Shown here: piece by piece, positions 42,701-50,968 of the stretch | Layout of the letters: each line of letters starts with the position of its first letter | Numbering within the stretch: the first letter of the stretch is position 1 | Origin: Thermomonas sp. | GTDB taxonomy: Bacteria > Pseudomonadota > Gammaproteobacteria > Xanthomonadales > Xanthomonadaceae | Direction: 5' to 3' | DNA length: 63,789 nucleotides | Assembly: GCF_019104945.1 (NCBI RefSeq) | Contig: NZ_JAHRWW010000020.1 | Location: forward strand, 1-63,789 | Program-made: the position numbers and the translations under genes | Notes under the pieces: model-generated | The model's database searches: none | What the model saw: only the letters and a program-made list of their open reading frames with translations | Told to the model about the DNA's origin: nothing

Positions 42701-43481
42701 TGGTAAACACCACATAGACCGGTGCAAACACTTCAAGCCGTTCGGTAATTTCCTGCACGCGCTGGCGCAAGTTTTTGGCAAGTTCGATTGCGAACTCTGG
42801 CTTGCTGCCCGAGAGTTCAGCAATGCTCGCCGCGATGATGACACCATTGATAGGGGCGCGCGGGCGATTCTTTTTCAGAAGATCAAGGAAGGTGAGCCAT
42901 TCCAAGCGGTCTTCTATATTCACCGAATATCGGCCCGCGGTATCCAACACGATACCATCGGTGGTGAAGTACCAATCGCAGTTGCGCGTGCCACCAATGC
43001 CTTGCACCACGTTGCGGTGGTTGTCTTCAAAAGGAAACTGCAGGCCGGAATTCAAAATGGCCGTACTTTTCCCTGCCGCAGGGTTGCCAATGATCACATA
43101 CCACGGCAATTCATACAGCGCAGCGCTGCCCTTCAGCACCCCCATGCGTGATGCTTTGATTTGCTTTACCGCGTCTTGCATCCGCGAGCGCAGCGCTTCG
43201 GTGTCGGCACGCTGGGCGGGAGCTGCATGCGCTACGGCGCGGTCACCCTCGCTTTGCAGCATTGCATCCATCTGCTTGGCCGAACGCCGCGCCTGCAGGC
43301 GCCGCACGCCCCATGCAATCAAAGCAATTACAAGCCCTACCGCCACGGCGATCGCCAGCCAAACACCCATCTGGCGCATGCGCTCACCGCCTTGCTGGGT
43401 AACGGCAACCGCACCAATAAGGCTGATCAGCATCCATAACCGGTAGTCACGGAGGTAATAGGTGAACGTGCTCAATCGCAT
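39780..43481 (-). CDS. tssM: Type VI secretion system membrane subunit TssM (IcmF-like)
   Basis: A 1233-residue inner-membrane protein. Two N-terminal helices lie at about 14-27 and 38-58, and a third near 435-455 (FLGAVAALALLMGAWAW). The cytoplasmic part has a Walker A motif at 132-140 (GNPAAGKST) and a Walker B-like region GIVLDTAGRYS. The long periplasmic part has the family end domain, with IEGQQLRYRN-like text (EIDGQQLRYRNTPPQWVTMQYPN). The ATG at 43481 is preceded by GGAA; a TTG at 43520 would overlap the upstream gene. Confidence 0.93.
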   Translation of the reverse strand: MRLSTFTYYLRDYRLWMLISLIGAVAVTQQGGERMRQMGVWLAIAVAVGLVIALIAWGVRRLQARRSAKQMDAMLQSEGDRAVAHAAPAQRADTEALRSRMQDAVKQIKASRMGVLKGSAALYELPWYVIIGNPAAGKSTAILNSGLQFPFEDNHRNVVQGIGGTRNCDWYFTTDGIVLDTAGRYSVNIEDRLEWLTFLDLLKKNRPRAPINGVIIAASIAELSGSKPEFAIELAKNLRQRVQEITERLEVFAPVYVVFTKADLIAGFSEFFQSLDPGEREHVWGATLPFDVQQQSNALSAFDAHFDELAEGLKDVGLTHMAMQRGRAVSPGLLSLPLEFVGIKPALRSFIATLFEDNPYQFKPVFRGFYFSSAVQEGRSVHHASERISKQFDLQRSSNVDVAPVGQTAFFLKDLFRKVIFTDKELVRQYSSPYQKRMRYGVFLGAVAALALLMGAWAWSYSNNAQLVRNASRDLQQAVALQHNRVDLKARLEALQLLQDRMEQLDHYAKEGGITTHLGLYQGDAIREKLLREYNHGMQQVMLAPTVASLEAYLASVVEARGKLGQTAVTAVESDVLYQNASPTNTNDAYNALKTYLMLGQPQHVESSHLAQQLTLFWRAWLDANRGQMSREEMVRTAEKLLTFYVAQAGKPGWPQIQTKATLITDTRLALSQVMKGQPAVERVFAQIKARAAARFGTVTVNSLVGENNKGLISGSYAVSGAFTRKAWEDYVQNAIKEAANTQLSTTDWVLDVTEQSDLSLAGSPEYVARELSGMYKREYAHEWGKFLAGLSIADFTSFNDAVAQVNRLGNATTSPLRVLLDKINEETVWDNPPQQARALQERKGFMAWFQRTILRKNPAAEMAKKPVGPIGKAFEPIARLTMARGDQPPLDAAYFDALVKLRSRLNNIKTQGEIGIGARKLMQDTLSNEGSELSAALSLVDEQLLSGMDESQRNVLRPLLLRPITQTYAALIAPAEAEINRSWKAQVLDPFVAGIGTQYPFNLNSDVDAAASDVATIFGANGSIATFNKEALGALVLQRGPLLEVRRWAGMGVNLSSELVANYGSWVSGAASGEQDATIFEVLPSPAIGAVEYTLEIDGQQLRYRNTPPQWVTMQYPNIGQVPGARISAVTSDGRTVDVFNAPGSNGFDRLMSSGEFEKLDGSTRITWSEGGISVAVEMRIVRRAGSNAASSTGGGDWQRGLQLPATVAGGTPIAASSVASAGNNAVAGGGQ

Positions 43482-43500
43482 GCTGAATTTCCAAAGACTG

Positions 43501-44916
43501 TCATACGCGCTCGCCAACAAGAGAGCGTGATAGGGGGGATGGGGTTAGCAGGGAAAAGTGGAATGCGGAGCCTGCTGCAACGCTTTGCACTAAAACACTC
43601 TCGGCGCGCTGTTGTATTTGCGCTTGCGCGAGCGCCAATTGCGCCAGCGGCAATACCAAACCAAGTTCGCCCGCACTTGCACGTAGCGAGGCTCCCTGTC
43701 GAACGGGGTCTAAATCGGGATTGACCGCAACAGCAACACTCGCCGCATGGAGCGCGGCATCACCATGCAAGGTGGCGTCATGCACGCTGAACTGCAGGCT
43801 ATCGGGTGCTAAGCCGGTGCTCTCCCAGTACTCAGTAACAGCGGAGACGCAATGCCTGCGCAGCGCAGCGGGACGCTGCCGAGTGTCGTCATTGAGCACA
43901 ACCAATTGTGGCAGGCACAACCAAGCATCCTGCTCTTTAGCTGCGGCGTGCGAGGACAGCAGCACCCCTGCCGCGCCCTCGCCCGGAACGTCGCCAGCGC
44001 TACGTTCGGCCGTTGCTAGCCTTCCGCTGGCATCCCACTCGGCCAATAGTTGCGGGTCGATATACGAAGATGCAGCAAGCAGCAGATGCTGTTGCATTGC
44101 GTCTTGTTCCAGTGCCACCGCTATGTGCCGCAGGCGCTCCCAAACGGCGTCCACAGAGGCTAATACCGTCACTTGTATGTCGAACTGACCTACTTCAAAC
44201 CCCATTTGTTGCGCTTGTTTATGCAGCCAATCGGCTAACCAATGCCGATAGGTATCGCCCCAGGTTTGCGGAACAAGCAGTTCAATTGTGACTGAGCACT
44301 TCAGCGGCTTGGTATCATTGCGGCGCAGGCCGGCCACAACCACTTCGGGCGTATGTTCGGCAATAGGGAGCCGCGAGTAGGCTTCATGCAGCAGTGTTTC
44401 TAAAACCGGTTGCAGGAGCATGAGGGCACGCTGCTCATGCACGCGTACGGCACCGGTGGCGGAAGCCAAAACATCCCCATACCGCGCTTCCAGTGCATCA
44501 ACTTCACACGCTTGAACCGGCAGACCACGGGCATCGCGCAACGTGCTGCTCAGTGGCGGTAACGGCAAGCGATGTCCGTCATTGAGCCAAGCGTCAGCCC
44601 CTAGCCCCAACCATGTATGCAGGCTTGCCGCAGCCACTGCCGTCTGCTGGATCGCTACGGGCTTGTGCACACCCGGCTGTTTCGCTGTACTGGTCAGGGT
44701 GATGTCGGCATTAAGCGCTTTATTCATCCCACTGTGCAACGCCGAGCGCAACATCCAACCGCCACCGCTGACCGCAACCGGAGCGACACCCAGCCACATC
44801 AGCATTTCCATCCCCGTGGGGGTTCGGCCGCTGCTACGCCAGTACAGAATCATCACGCCCCAAGTAAAAACAAACGCAGCAATCACCGAGACGGCTCTCC
44901 CCAGCCACCTTGCCAT
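43501..44916 (-). CDS. Unknown membrane protein in the type VI cluster
   Basis: A 471-residue protein with two membrane helices at about 8-25 and 36-55 and a large soluble remainder without recognised motifs. It lies between the PAAR gene and tssM, 19 bases from the latter, all on one strand. I do not recognise the family with certainty; similar proteins occur in type VI clusters of Xanthomonadales as far as I recall. It could be an assembly factor for the membrane complex. The ATG at 44916 follows AAGG. Confidence 0.7.
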   Translation of the reverse strand: MARWLGRAVSVIAAFVFTWGVMILYWRSSGRTPTGMEMLMWLGVAPVAVSGGGWMLRSALHSGMNKALNADITLTSTAKQPGVHKPVAIQQTAVAAASLHTWLGLGADAWLNDGHRLPLPPLSSTLRDARGLPVQACEVDALEARYGDVLASATGAVRVHEQRALMLLQPVLETLLHEAYSRLPIAEHTPEVVVAGLRRNDTKPLKCSVTIELLVPQTWGDTYRHWLADWLHKQAQQMGFEVGQFDIQVTVLASVDAVWERLRHIAVALEQDAMQQHLLLAASSYIDPQLLAEWDASGRLATAERSAGDVPGEGAAGVLLSSHAAAKEQDAWLCLPQLVVLNDDTRQRPAALRRHCVSAVTEYWESTGLAPDSLQFSVHDATLHGDAALHAASVAVAVNPDLDPVRQGASLRASAGELGLVLPLAQLALAQAQIQQRAESVLVQSVAAGSAFHFSLLTPSPLSRSLVGERV

Positions 44917-44958
44917 TACCTTGTGTCCCCCGCCTGCGAACTTGCCATTTCGCACCGC

Positions 44959-45219
44959 TTAGCGCAGGTGGACGCGGGTTTGTGAAGCAATCAGTGATGC
45001 ACCACAGCTGGTCTTGTCACCATGACGGGCAACAGGTTTTCCGTCGATCACGACCGTGGCATCCCCTGAAACGATCGTGCCGGGTCCATGCAAACTGCAC
45101 ACCGTTTGGTCGCCGATACGCGCTACGAGCAGGCCATCGATATCGGTTTGGCTACTCGGCGGCAGCACGGCACCGCCATGACTTAATTTGTCACCCGCTA
45201 CAATAAATGGACGTGTCAC
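44959..45219 (-). CDS. PAAR-domain protein
   Basis: An 86-residue small PAAR-type protein that would cap the VgrG spike of the type VI apparatus. The pattern GDKLSHGG, VCSLHGPGTIVSG, VIDGKPVARHGDKTSCGASL contains the His and Cys residues that bind the zinc tip. No effector is fused to it. It is the first gene of the run PAAR, unknown protein, tssM, tagF, OmpA-like. Confidence 0.92.
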   Translation of the reverse strand: MTRPFIVAGDKLSHGGAVLPPSSQTDIDGLLVARIGDQTVCSLHGPGTIVSGDATVVIDGKPVARHGDKTSCGASLIASQTRVHLR

Positions 45220-45317
45220 GCCAACAAGCTCCCTGCCTAGCTACACGCGGTAAACCCCCTTGGAATACCGGAATCTCGTGTACTTAGCGGCCAACAGGAT
45301 ATCAGGACAAAGCAGGA

Positions 45318-45338
45318 TATGTCACAAATTTTGACATA
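45318..45338. promoter_or_regulatory. 7-7-7 palindrome before the PAAR-tssM operon
   Basis: TATGTCA-CAAATTT-TGACATA is a perfect inverted repeat in the 152-base gap between the M15 gene and the PAAR gene. A further TGACA half lies at 45342-45346. The spacing and position suit an operator. No promoter boxes could be fixed with confidence. Confidence 0.45.
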
Positions 45339-45371
45339 AAACTGACAATTTGCGGCAAATATTCAAATACA

Positions 45372-46184
45372 TCATGGCGTGGCTGTAAGTGCAGCCCGCC
45401 TTTCTTTTCGTGCCTGACGGCAAGACGACGCCATTTCCACGTGCACGTAATCTTTGATGCTTTGCCAATTTCCACCCCAATCAAGACCCGCCTGCACCGC
45501 GAGCTGGCCATAAAGGGTGTAGCCCCGACGCACCCATTCGTCTTCCATGTCCCATTGCAGCTTGCCATCACGCAGCAGGGCGCTATCCACGCCCAATCCG
45601 TATTGGTGGCAGCTTTGCCAAGCTCCAGCACGCGTGGCTTTTCCTCCTGCCGCAAGTGCTGCTTGTCGCTCCGGGCTTCGATAACCTTCCACCAAGACCA
45701 ACTCATAGCCATATTGGCGCCGCATCACCTCAAAAATTGCCAATACGCGTTGTTGCATATCGGCCTCAACCCCTTCCCAGCGCCGATCAGCCGTTACAAG
45801 CTCCGGACGCAGACGGCGTATTTCTAGCGTCGTAAATAACTCCGGCGGCGCTGGCGGTGGCGGCGCCAGCCGTTCACCGCGCAGTAACTGGGCGATCATT
45901 GAACTGGATTCAGCCATATCATCTACTTGAAAATCGTCTAACAACACAGTTTGGCGCGTAAACAGAATGACTGTTGTCGGTACAACCAGCAGGATGCCGG
46001 CCACCAAGAGCACCAGCCAATGGCGCCGAAAAAAGCCCAGCCTCGTCTGTGAATACGTACCCGCCTCCTGCGCCAGCAGCCCCCCTTGCCGTCGCATGCC
46101 TTCGGCCAATTCTGGAAACAACAGTGCGGCACACAGCAGCACCACGAGCACTGCAACCCCTACCATCCCTGCAACGACCCACAT
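45372..46184 (-). CDS. Membrane-anchored M15-family peptidoglycan peptidase
   Basis: A 270-residue protein with helices at about 3-23 and 55-75, a Pro-rich linker (107-114) and an M15 metallopeptidase domain. Zinc and catalytic residues are H193 and D200 (SCHQYGLGVDSALL) and H248 with E250 (DYVHVEM); EGYRSPERQAAL precedes them. This layout matches the M15C L-alanyl-D-glutamate peptidase type seen in phage endolysins and CwlK. It is upstream of and co-oriented with the PAAR gene. It could open the cell wall for the apparatus or be an effector; no immunity gene is evident. Confidence 0.85.
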   Translation of the reverse strand: MWVVAGMVGVAVLVVLLCAALLFPELAEGMRRQGGLLAQEAGTYSQTRLGFFRRHWLVLLVAGILLVVPTTVILFTRQTVLLDDFQVDDMAESSSMIAQLLRGERLAPPPPAPPELFTTLEIRRLRPELVTADRRWEGVEADMQQRVLAIFEVMRRQYGYELVLVEGYRSPERQAALAAGGKATRAGAWQSCHQYGLGVDSALLRDGKLQWDMEDEWVRRGYTLYGQLAVQAGLDWGGNWQSIKDYVHVEMASSCRQARKERRAALTATP

Positions 46185-46289
46185 CACCCCATCCTTTTTG
46201 CGTCAAAAAGTTGACGCACCATTCAAAATACCCCGAGAATACATGCCGAGGGGGGAGCCTCACCGACATGGACGCAAGTCCAAGGCTGG

Positions 46290-47015
46290 ATGCACTTGAA
46301 CGGCAACACACATCAACGCCCTAACCTAATGGCGGGCAACCCTACTCTTACCCCAAATAAGAGCGGGCGCATTTTGGCAGATATGGAGGGGCAAAGTGCA
46401 AGCCCAAAATCGCGCACATCGCCTCCAAAGCGCAAAGCAGCTCTTTGGTGGTCGCTTGCAACACTCGGCGTTGCCGCTGCGGCGTTTAGTATCATTCCTC
46501 AGCCATCTCCACCCGAGGCTTTGACACCCGCCAAGCCCGTTGCCACCCTGCCTGTCCTACCGTCTGCACCTACAACCAACGCTGCATCCGTGGCCATGAT
46601 TGTCGATGCACCACCTGCACAACAGGCGGCAGATAGTGCAGAGCCACCACCGCAAGCGGCGCCTCTGAGCGCAGCAACAACGCAGCACAATACGCTGGAC
46701 CAAGTTGCATCTATTGCCGCACCTGAATCAGCAAAACCAACCATGCAGAGGCAGCCGCGCCCCACCAAGCAGGCGCGCGCAAGTACAGGCAAGGGTGCGA
46801 ACAAAAACAAAGATCAAGAAGACCTACTCGGCACCTTGCTAGGACTCATTGAAGGCAAGAGAACGCCCGATGCAGCCGCCAAACCCGTCGCGTCTGCACC
46901 ACAAACAATGGATGAACTGGTCGCCAAACTCAACGCCGAACAGCAGCAGCGTGCTGAGGAACAACGCAAAGCGCTGGAGGCCGTTGCGGATAAGCCTAAG
47001 CCGGTAAAACGTTAA
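46290..47015 (+). CDS. Hypothetical single-pass protein, Pro/Ala-rich
   Basis: About 241 residues. A hydrophobic helix (LWWSLATLGVAAAAFSII, about 52-69) is followed by a long Pro/Ala/Thr-rich segment, a basic stretch (QRQPRPTKQARASTGKGANKNK) and a Glu/Gln-rich helix at the end (MDELVAKLNAEQQQRAEEQRKALEAV). The layout resembles a TonB-like or Tol-like envelope spanner, but no family is recognised. The start is uncertain; ATGs at 46329 and 46383 are possible. It is divergent from the M15 gene. Confidence 0.55.
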   Translation: MHLNGNTHQRPNLMAGNPTLTPNKSGRILADMEGQSASPKSRTSPPKRKAALWWSLATLGVAAAAFSIIPQPSPPEALTPAKPVATLPVLPSAPTTNAASVAMIVDAPPAQQAADSAEPPPQAAPLSAATTQHNTLDQVASIAAPESAKPTMQRQPRPTKQARASTGKGANKNKDQEDLLGTLLGLIEGKRTPDAAAKPVASAPQTMDELVAKLNAEQQQRAEEQRKALEAVADKPKPVKR

Positions 47016-47030
47016 ATTGCGAAGATACCC

Positions 47031-48149
47031 TTAGGGTTCTGTTCTCTGCGCGGCTACGGATGCGTTTTGCGGCGCCTTCGCACAACGTAGGCGCTGAAAA
47101 AATGCTACTGCACGTTCGCGCTTGTGACTAAGCCAATACCAGCCAAGACATAGCACGACAAAGGCGGCGAGCAGCGCAGGCGGCGGCACTTGCATGCGCT
47201 TGGCTTGGGCGGCAAGCAGCCCGCAAAGCAAGCTGAACCAAGTGAGGTGCAAAGCGGCGCGGGTGGGGCCAAAACCAGCGTCTTGCATGATGTGGTGAAT
47301 GTGGTCGCGTCCGGCTGAAAATGGAGAACGCCCCTCTTGGATACGCCGCACAATAAGCACTAGGCAGTCCATGAGAGGTACAGGCAACATCCATAACGCC
47401 AATACGGGGTTCACCGGATGGCTGGGATTTTGGGTCAAGCGAAAACTTACCCACACGATTACAAGACCAAGCAGCGCGCTTCCCGCATTCCCCAAAAATA
47501 CTTTGGCTCGCGGACGCCACGGCAGGCGCACATTCCACATTAAAAACCCCGCCAGCGCACCACATAACACGGACAGCCGCTCAGCCAACACTTCGAAACC
47601 GGAATACATTGCCGCTGCAGCCAGCATGATCAGTGCGGCCAGCCCCAATAAGCCTGCTTGACCATCTGCACCATCTACCATGTTGACAGCGTTGATCACG
47701 CCAATTGTGGCAAATACGGTAAACGGAACCGAAAGCCAGCCAAGCGAAAATTCGCTCATGCCAAATACTGGGCCAATTTGCTCCACCCGCACACCGCCCC
47801 AATAAATGAAAATCAGCGCTGCGACGGCCTGCAACAAGATGCGCGTGTACCAGCGCATATCGCGCAAGTCGTCATAAACGCCCATGGCGACGATAATCGT
47901 TGCAGATAGTAGAAACGCATGCAGCGTATGAGTTCCGGATTGCTGCCAAAAGAAAATGCCTACACAGCCCAAAAAGATGGCCACTCCGCCGATCATTGGT
48001 GTGGGGACGACATGGTCTTTACGACCAACAGGGTGATCCAACAACCCTAGCTTAAACGCCAGCGGCTGCAACGCCCACAGCACCAAAGCCGTGACAACAA
48101 AAGTCAGAAATACTGCTAATAAGTCAAAGCCGTAGAGATTGCGCAGCAT
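47031..48149 (-). CDS. wecA: Polyprenyl-phosphate GlcNAc-1-phosphate transferase (WecA-like)
   Basis: A 372-residue integral membrane enzyme with about ten helices that starts O-antigen or exopolysaccharide lipid-linked synthesis by moving sugar-1-phosphate from a UDP-sugar to undecaprenyl phosphate. Visible motifs are MGVYDDLRDM (Mg2+ site), NAVNMVDGADGQAGL, KVFLGNAGSALLG and the C-terminal His motif GRDHIHHIMQDAG. No other polysaccharide gene is in view. Confidence 0.88.
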   Translation of the reverse strand: MLRNLYGFDLLAVFLTFVVTALVLWALQPLAFKLGLLDHPVGRKDHVVPTPMIGGVAIFLGCVGIFFWQQSGTHTLHAFLLSATIIVAMGVYDDLRDMRWYTRILLQAVAALIFIYWGGVRVEQIGPVFGMSEFSLGWLSVPFTVFATIGVINAVNMVDGADGQAGLLGLAALIMLAAAAMYSGFEVLAERLSVLCGALAGFLMWNVRLPWRPRAKVFLGNAGSALLGLVIVWVSFRLTQNPSHPVNPVLALWMLPVPLMDCLVLIVRRIQEGRSPFSAGRDHIHHIMQDAGFGPTRAALHLTWFSLLCGLLAAQAKRMQVPPPALLAAFVVLCLGWYWLSHKRERAVAFFQRLRCAKAPQNASVAAQRTEP

Positions 48150-48218
48150 CCGTTACTTCCTCGCCATTCCTTGAGCTGGATTCTATAACTTTCCGGCTAC
48201 ATCTTTCGAGTTTAAAAC

Positions 48219-48245
48219 TAAAACGGCGGCACAAAGGCCGCCGTT
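48219..48245 (-). terminator. Intrinsic terminator after gyrA
   Basis: A 9-base stem AACGGCGGC/GCCGCCGTT (48222-48230 with 48237-48245), loop ACAAAG. On the minus strand it is followed by TTAGTTTTAAA. It starts five bases after the gyrA stop. Confidence 0.85.
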
Positions 48246-48249
48246 CGTT

Positions 48250-50820
48250 TTATTCGGAGCTATCTGCTTGCTCTGTGTCTGCGTCTGAGGCATCCAGCGT
48301 GGCATCCAAACGCTCGATCGCCTGCAGCTTTTCACCTTCGGCCAAACGCATCAGGGTGACGCCCTGAGTGTTACGGCCTACCTGCGAGATGTCGGAAGCA
48401 GGGGTGCGCACCAAGGTGCCGCCGTCGGAGATCAGCAGAACATCGTGGTGGTCGGTGAGTTGGATCGCGCCAACCAGCGCACCGTTGCGCTCGTTGGTCT
48501 TCATCGCGATGACGCCCTGCGAGCCGCGCCCCTTCTTGGGGAATTCGTCAAGCACGGTGCGCTTGCCGTAGCCGTGTTCGCTGGCGGTGAGAATATCGCC
48601 CTCGCCGTCCAGCACGATTAGGCTGACAACGTCTTCACCCTCGGCCAGTTTCATACCGCGCACGCCGGTAGCAGTACGGCCCATCGGGCGCACGGTATCA
48701 CCCGCAAAGCGCGCGGCCTTACCGTTGCTGGCAAACAACATGATGTCTCGACTGCCGTCGGAGAGCTCAGCGTTCACCAGCGCATCGCCTTCGGCGAGGT
48801 TGATAGCGATCTTGCCACGCGCCAGTTTGAAGGCGTATTCGGTAAGCGGTGTTTTCTTCACTGTACCGTTTTTAGTGGCGAAGAACACGAACTTGCCTTC
48901 TTCGTACTCGCGCACCGGCTGCACCGCCTGTACTTTCTCCCCTTCTTCCAGCGGGATCCAGTTGATGATCGGCCGACCGCGTGCATTGGGGCCTGCCTCT
49001 GGCAATTGATATACCGGCAACCAGAACACACGGCCATTGCTGGTAAACGTGAGCAAGGTGTCGTGGGTATTCACCAGCCATAGTTGGTCGATGAAATCTT
49101 CGTCTTTGGTCGAAGCGGCGTTGCGGCCCTTGCCGCCGCGCTTCTGCGCACGGTAAGTGGTGGCCGGCTGGCGCTTGGCATAGCCTGCGTGCGAGAGCGT
49201 GACCACCACGTCTTCCGGAGCGATCAGGTCGAGGATGTCGAGGTCTTCCTCAGAGGCGCGGATTTCGCTGCGACGCGGGTCATTGAATTCAGCTTTGACT
49301 GCGCGCAATTCTTCGCGGATCACGTCGAGCAGCACGTCGGGATTTTCCAAAATGCGGATCAAACCGGCGATTTCTTCGAGGAGCTGACGATATTCTTCGG
49401 TGAGCTTTTCCTGCTCCAAGCCGGTGAGGCGGTGCAGGCGCATTTCCAAAATTTGCTGCGCTTGGGTTTCGGTGAGCTGGTAGCCGTGCTCCAGCAGACC
49501 CACGCCCTTGGGGAGGTCTTCTGGGCGACTGGCTTCGGCACCGGCCGCACCAAGCAGCGCCCCCACCAAGCCGGGCTGCCACACCTGCGCCAGCATGCGT
49601 TCTTTGGCTACACTAGGGTTTTCCGAGGTTTTGATCAATTCGATCATCGCATCGATATTAGCGAGCGCGACGGTCAAGCCTTCCAAAATATGCGCGCGGT
49701 TACGCGCCTTGCGTAGCTCAAAAATGGTGCGACGGGTAACCACCTCGCGGCGGTGACGCACGAAGGCTTCTAGAATTTGTTTGAGATTGAGCAGTTTCGG
49801 GCGACCATCGACCAAGGCCACCATATTGATGCCAAATACCGATTCCATCTGGGTTTGCAGATAGAGGTTATTGAGCACCACATCGGCAGATTCGCCGCGT
49901 TTGATTTCGATATAGATGCGCATGCCGTCTTTATCAGACTCATCACGCAGTTCGCTGATTCCTTCGAGCTTTTTCTCTTTGACCAATTCTGCGATCTTTT
50001 CGATCAGCTTGGCCTTGTTCACCTGATACGGAATTTCGGTGACGATGATCGACTCGCGGCCGTTGTCGGCTACTTCGATATCGGCCTTGGCGCGCATGCG
50101 CACACGACCTTTACCGGTGCGGTAGGCCAGATGAATGCCGCCCACGCCATTGATGATCCCCGCTGTGGGGAAATCGGGCCCAGGGACGTATTCCATCAGA
50201 CCGTCGATGTCGATTTCAGGGTCATCGATCAGCGCGATGGTGGCGTCCACCACTTCGCCCAAATTATGCGGCGGGATATTGGTAGCCATGCCCACCGCGA
50301 TACCAGCCGAGCCGTTGATCAAGAGGTTCGGCACGCGCGTAGGCATAACCGTGGGCTCTTGTTCTTTTTCATCGTAGTTGGGCTGGAAATCAACGGTTTC
50401 TTTGTCGATATCGGCCATCAACTCATGGGTGAGGCGCGCCATACGCGCTTCGGTATAACGCATCGCAGCAGCGCTGTCGCCATCCACCGAACCGAAGTTA
50501 CCCTGCCCGTCCACCAACAGGTAACGTAGCGAAAACGGCTGCGCCATGCGCACCAAGGTGTCGTACACCGACTGGTCGCCGTGCGGATGGTATTTACCGA
50601 TGACGTCACCGACGATACGCGCCGATTTGTAATACGGTTTATTGCTATGTGCGCCGAGCTCGTTCATGGCGAACAGCACGCGCCGGTGCACGGGCTTTAA
50701 GCCATCGCGGACATCGGGAAGCGCGCGCCCTACGATCACGCTCATGGCGTAATCGAGGTAGCTGCGACGCATCTCGTCTTCCAGTTTGACGGGAATAATT
50801 TCCTTGGCGAGATCGGCCAT
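48250..50820 (-). CDS. gyrA: DNA gyrase subunit A
   Basis: An 856-residue type II topoisomerase subunit that introduces negative supercoils with GyrB. The catalytic Tyr is Y122 ([10 protein letters not shown]). The quinolone region reads [17 protein letters not shown]: position 83 is Gln instead of Ser, 84 is Ser and D87 is kept. The GyrA box is QRGGKGR-like ([10 protein letters not shown]). The C-terminal beta-pinwheel has repeated strands ([36 protein letters not shown]) and an acidic tail, [11 protein letters not shown]. Confidence 0.98.
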   Translation of the reverse strand: MADLAKEIIPVKLEDEMRRSYLDYAMSVIVGRALPDVRDGLKPVHRRVLFAMNELGAHSNKPYYKSARIVGDVIGKYHPHGDQSVYDTLVRMAQPFSLRYLLVDGQGNFGSVDGDSAAAMRYTEARMARLTHELMADIDKETVDFQPNYDEKEQEPTVMPTRVPNLLINGSAGIAVGMATNIPPHNLGEVVDATIALIDDPEIDIDGLMEYVPGPDFPTAGIINGVGGIHLAYRTGKGRVRMRAKADIEVADNGRESIIVTEIPYQVNKAKLIEKIAELVKEKKLEGISELRDESDKDGMRIYIEIKRGESADVVLNNLYLQTQMESVFGINMVALVDGRPKLLNLKQILEAFVRHRREVVTRRTIFELRKARNRAHILEGLTVALANIDAMIELIKTSENPSVAKERMLAQVWQPGLVGALLGAAGAEASRPEDLPKGVGLLEHGYQLTETQAQQILEMRLHRLTGLEQEKLTEEYRQLLEEIAGLIRILENPDVLLDVIREELRAVKAEFNDPRRSEIRASEEDLDILDLIAPEDVVVTLSHAGYAKRQPATTYRAQKRGGKGRNAASTKDEDFIDQLWLVNTHDTLLTFTSNGRVFWLPVYQLPEAGPNARGRPIINWIPLEEGEKVQAVQPVREYEEGKFVFFATKNGTVKKTPLTEYAFKLARGKIAINLAEGDALVNAELSDGSRDIMLFASNGKAARFAGDTVRPMGRTATGVRGMKLAEGEDVVSLIVLDGEGDILTASEHGYGKRTVLDEFPKKGRGSQGVIAMKTNERNGALVGAIQLTDHHDVLLISDGGTLVRTPASDISQVGRNTQGVTLMRLAEGEKLQAIERLDATLDASDADTEQADSSE

Positions 50821-50968
50821 TTTTTATCCGTTTCTGCGTGATTTCAGGCCCGTAAACGCCTAGCGCACACCCCGTTGCGCAAGCGTTGTTTTACGGGAAT
50901 TTCAGCAACACGGAAGTGTACCATTTTTGGCCGTCTAAAGCAGCCTTTGCACCTAAAGAATCAGACAG

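Noticed and set aside
39538-44985. Several long open frames on the plus strand opposite tssM and its neighbours
   Set aside because: They are antisense to well-supported genes, show no domains or ribosome binding sites and have the composition of reverse frames.
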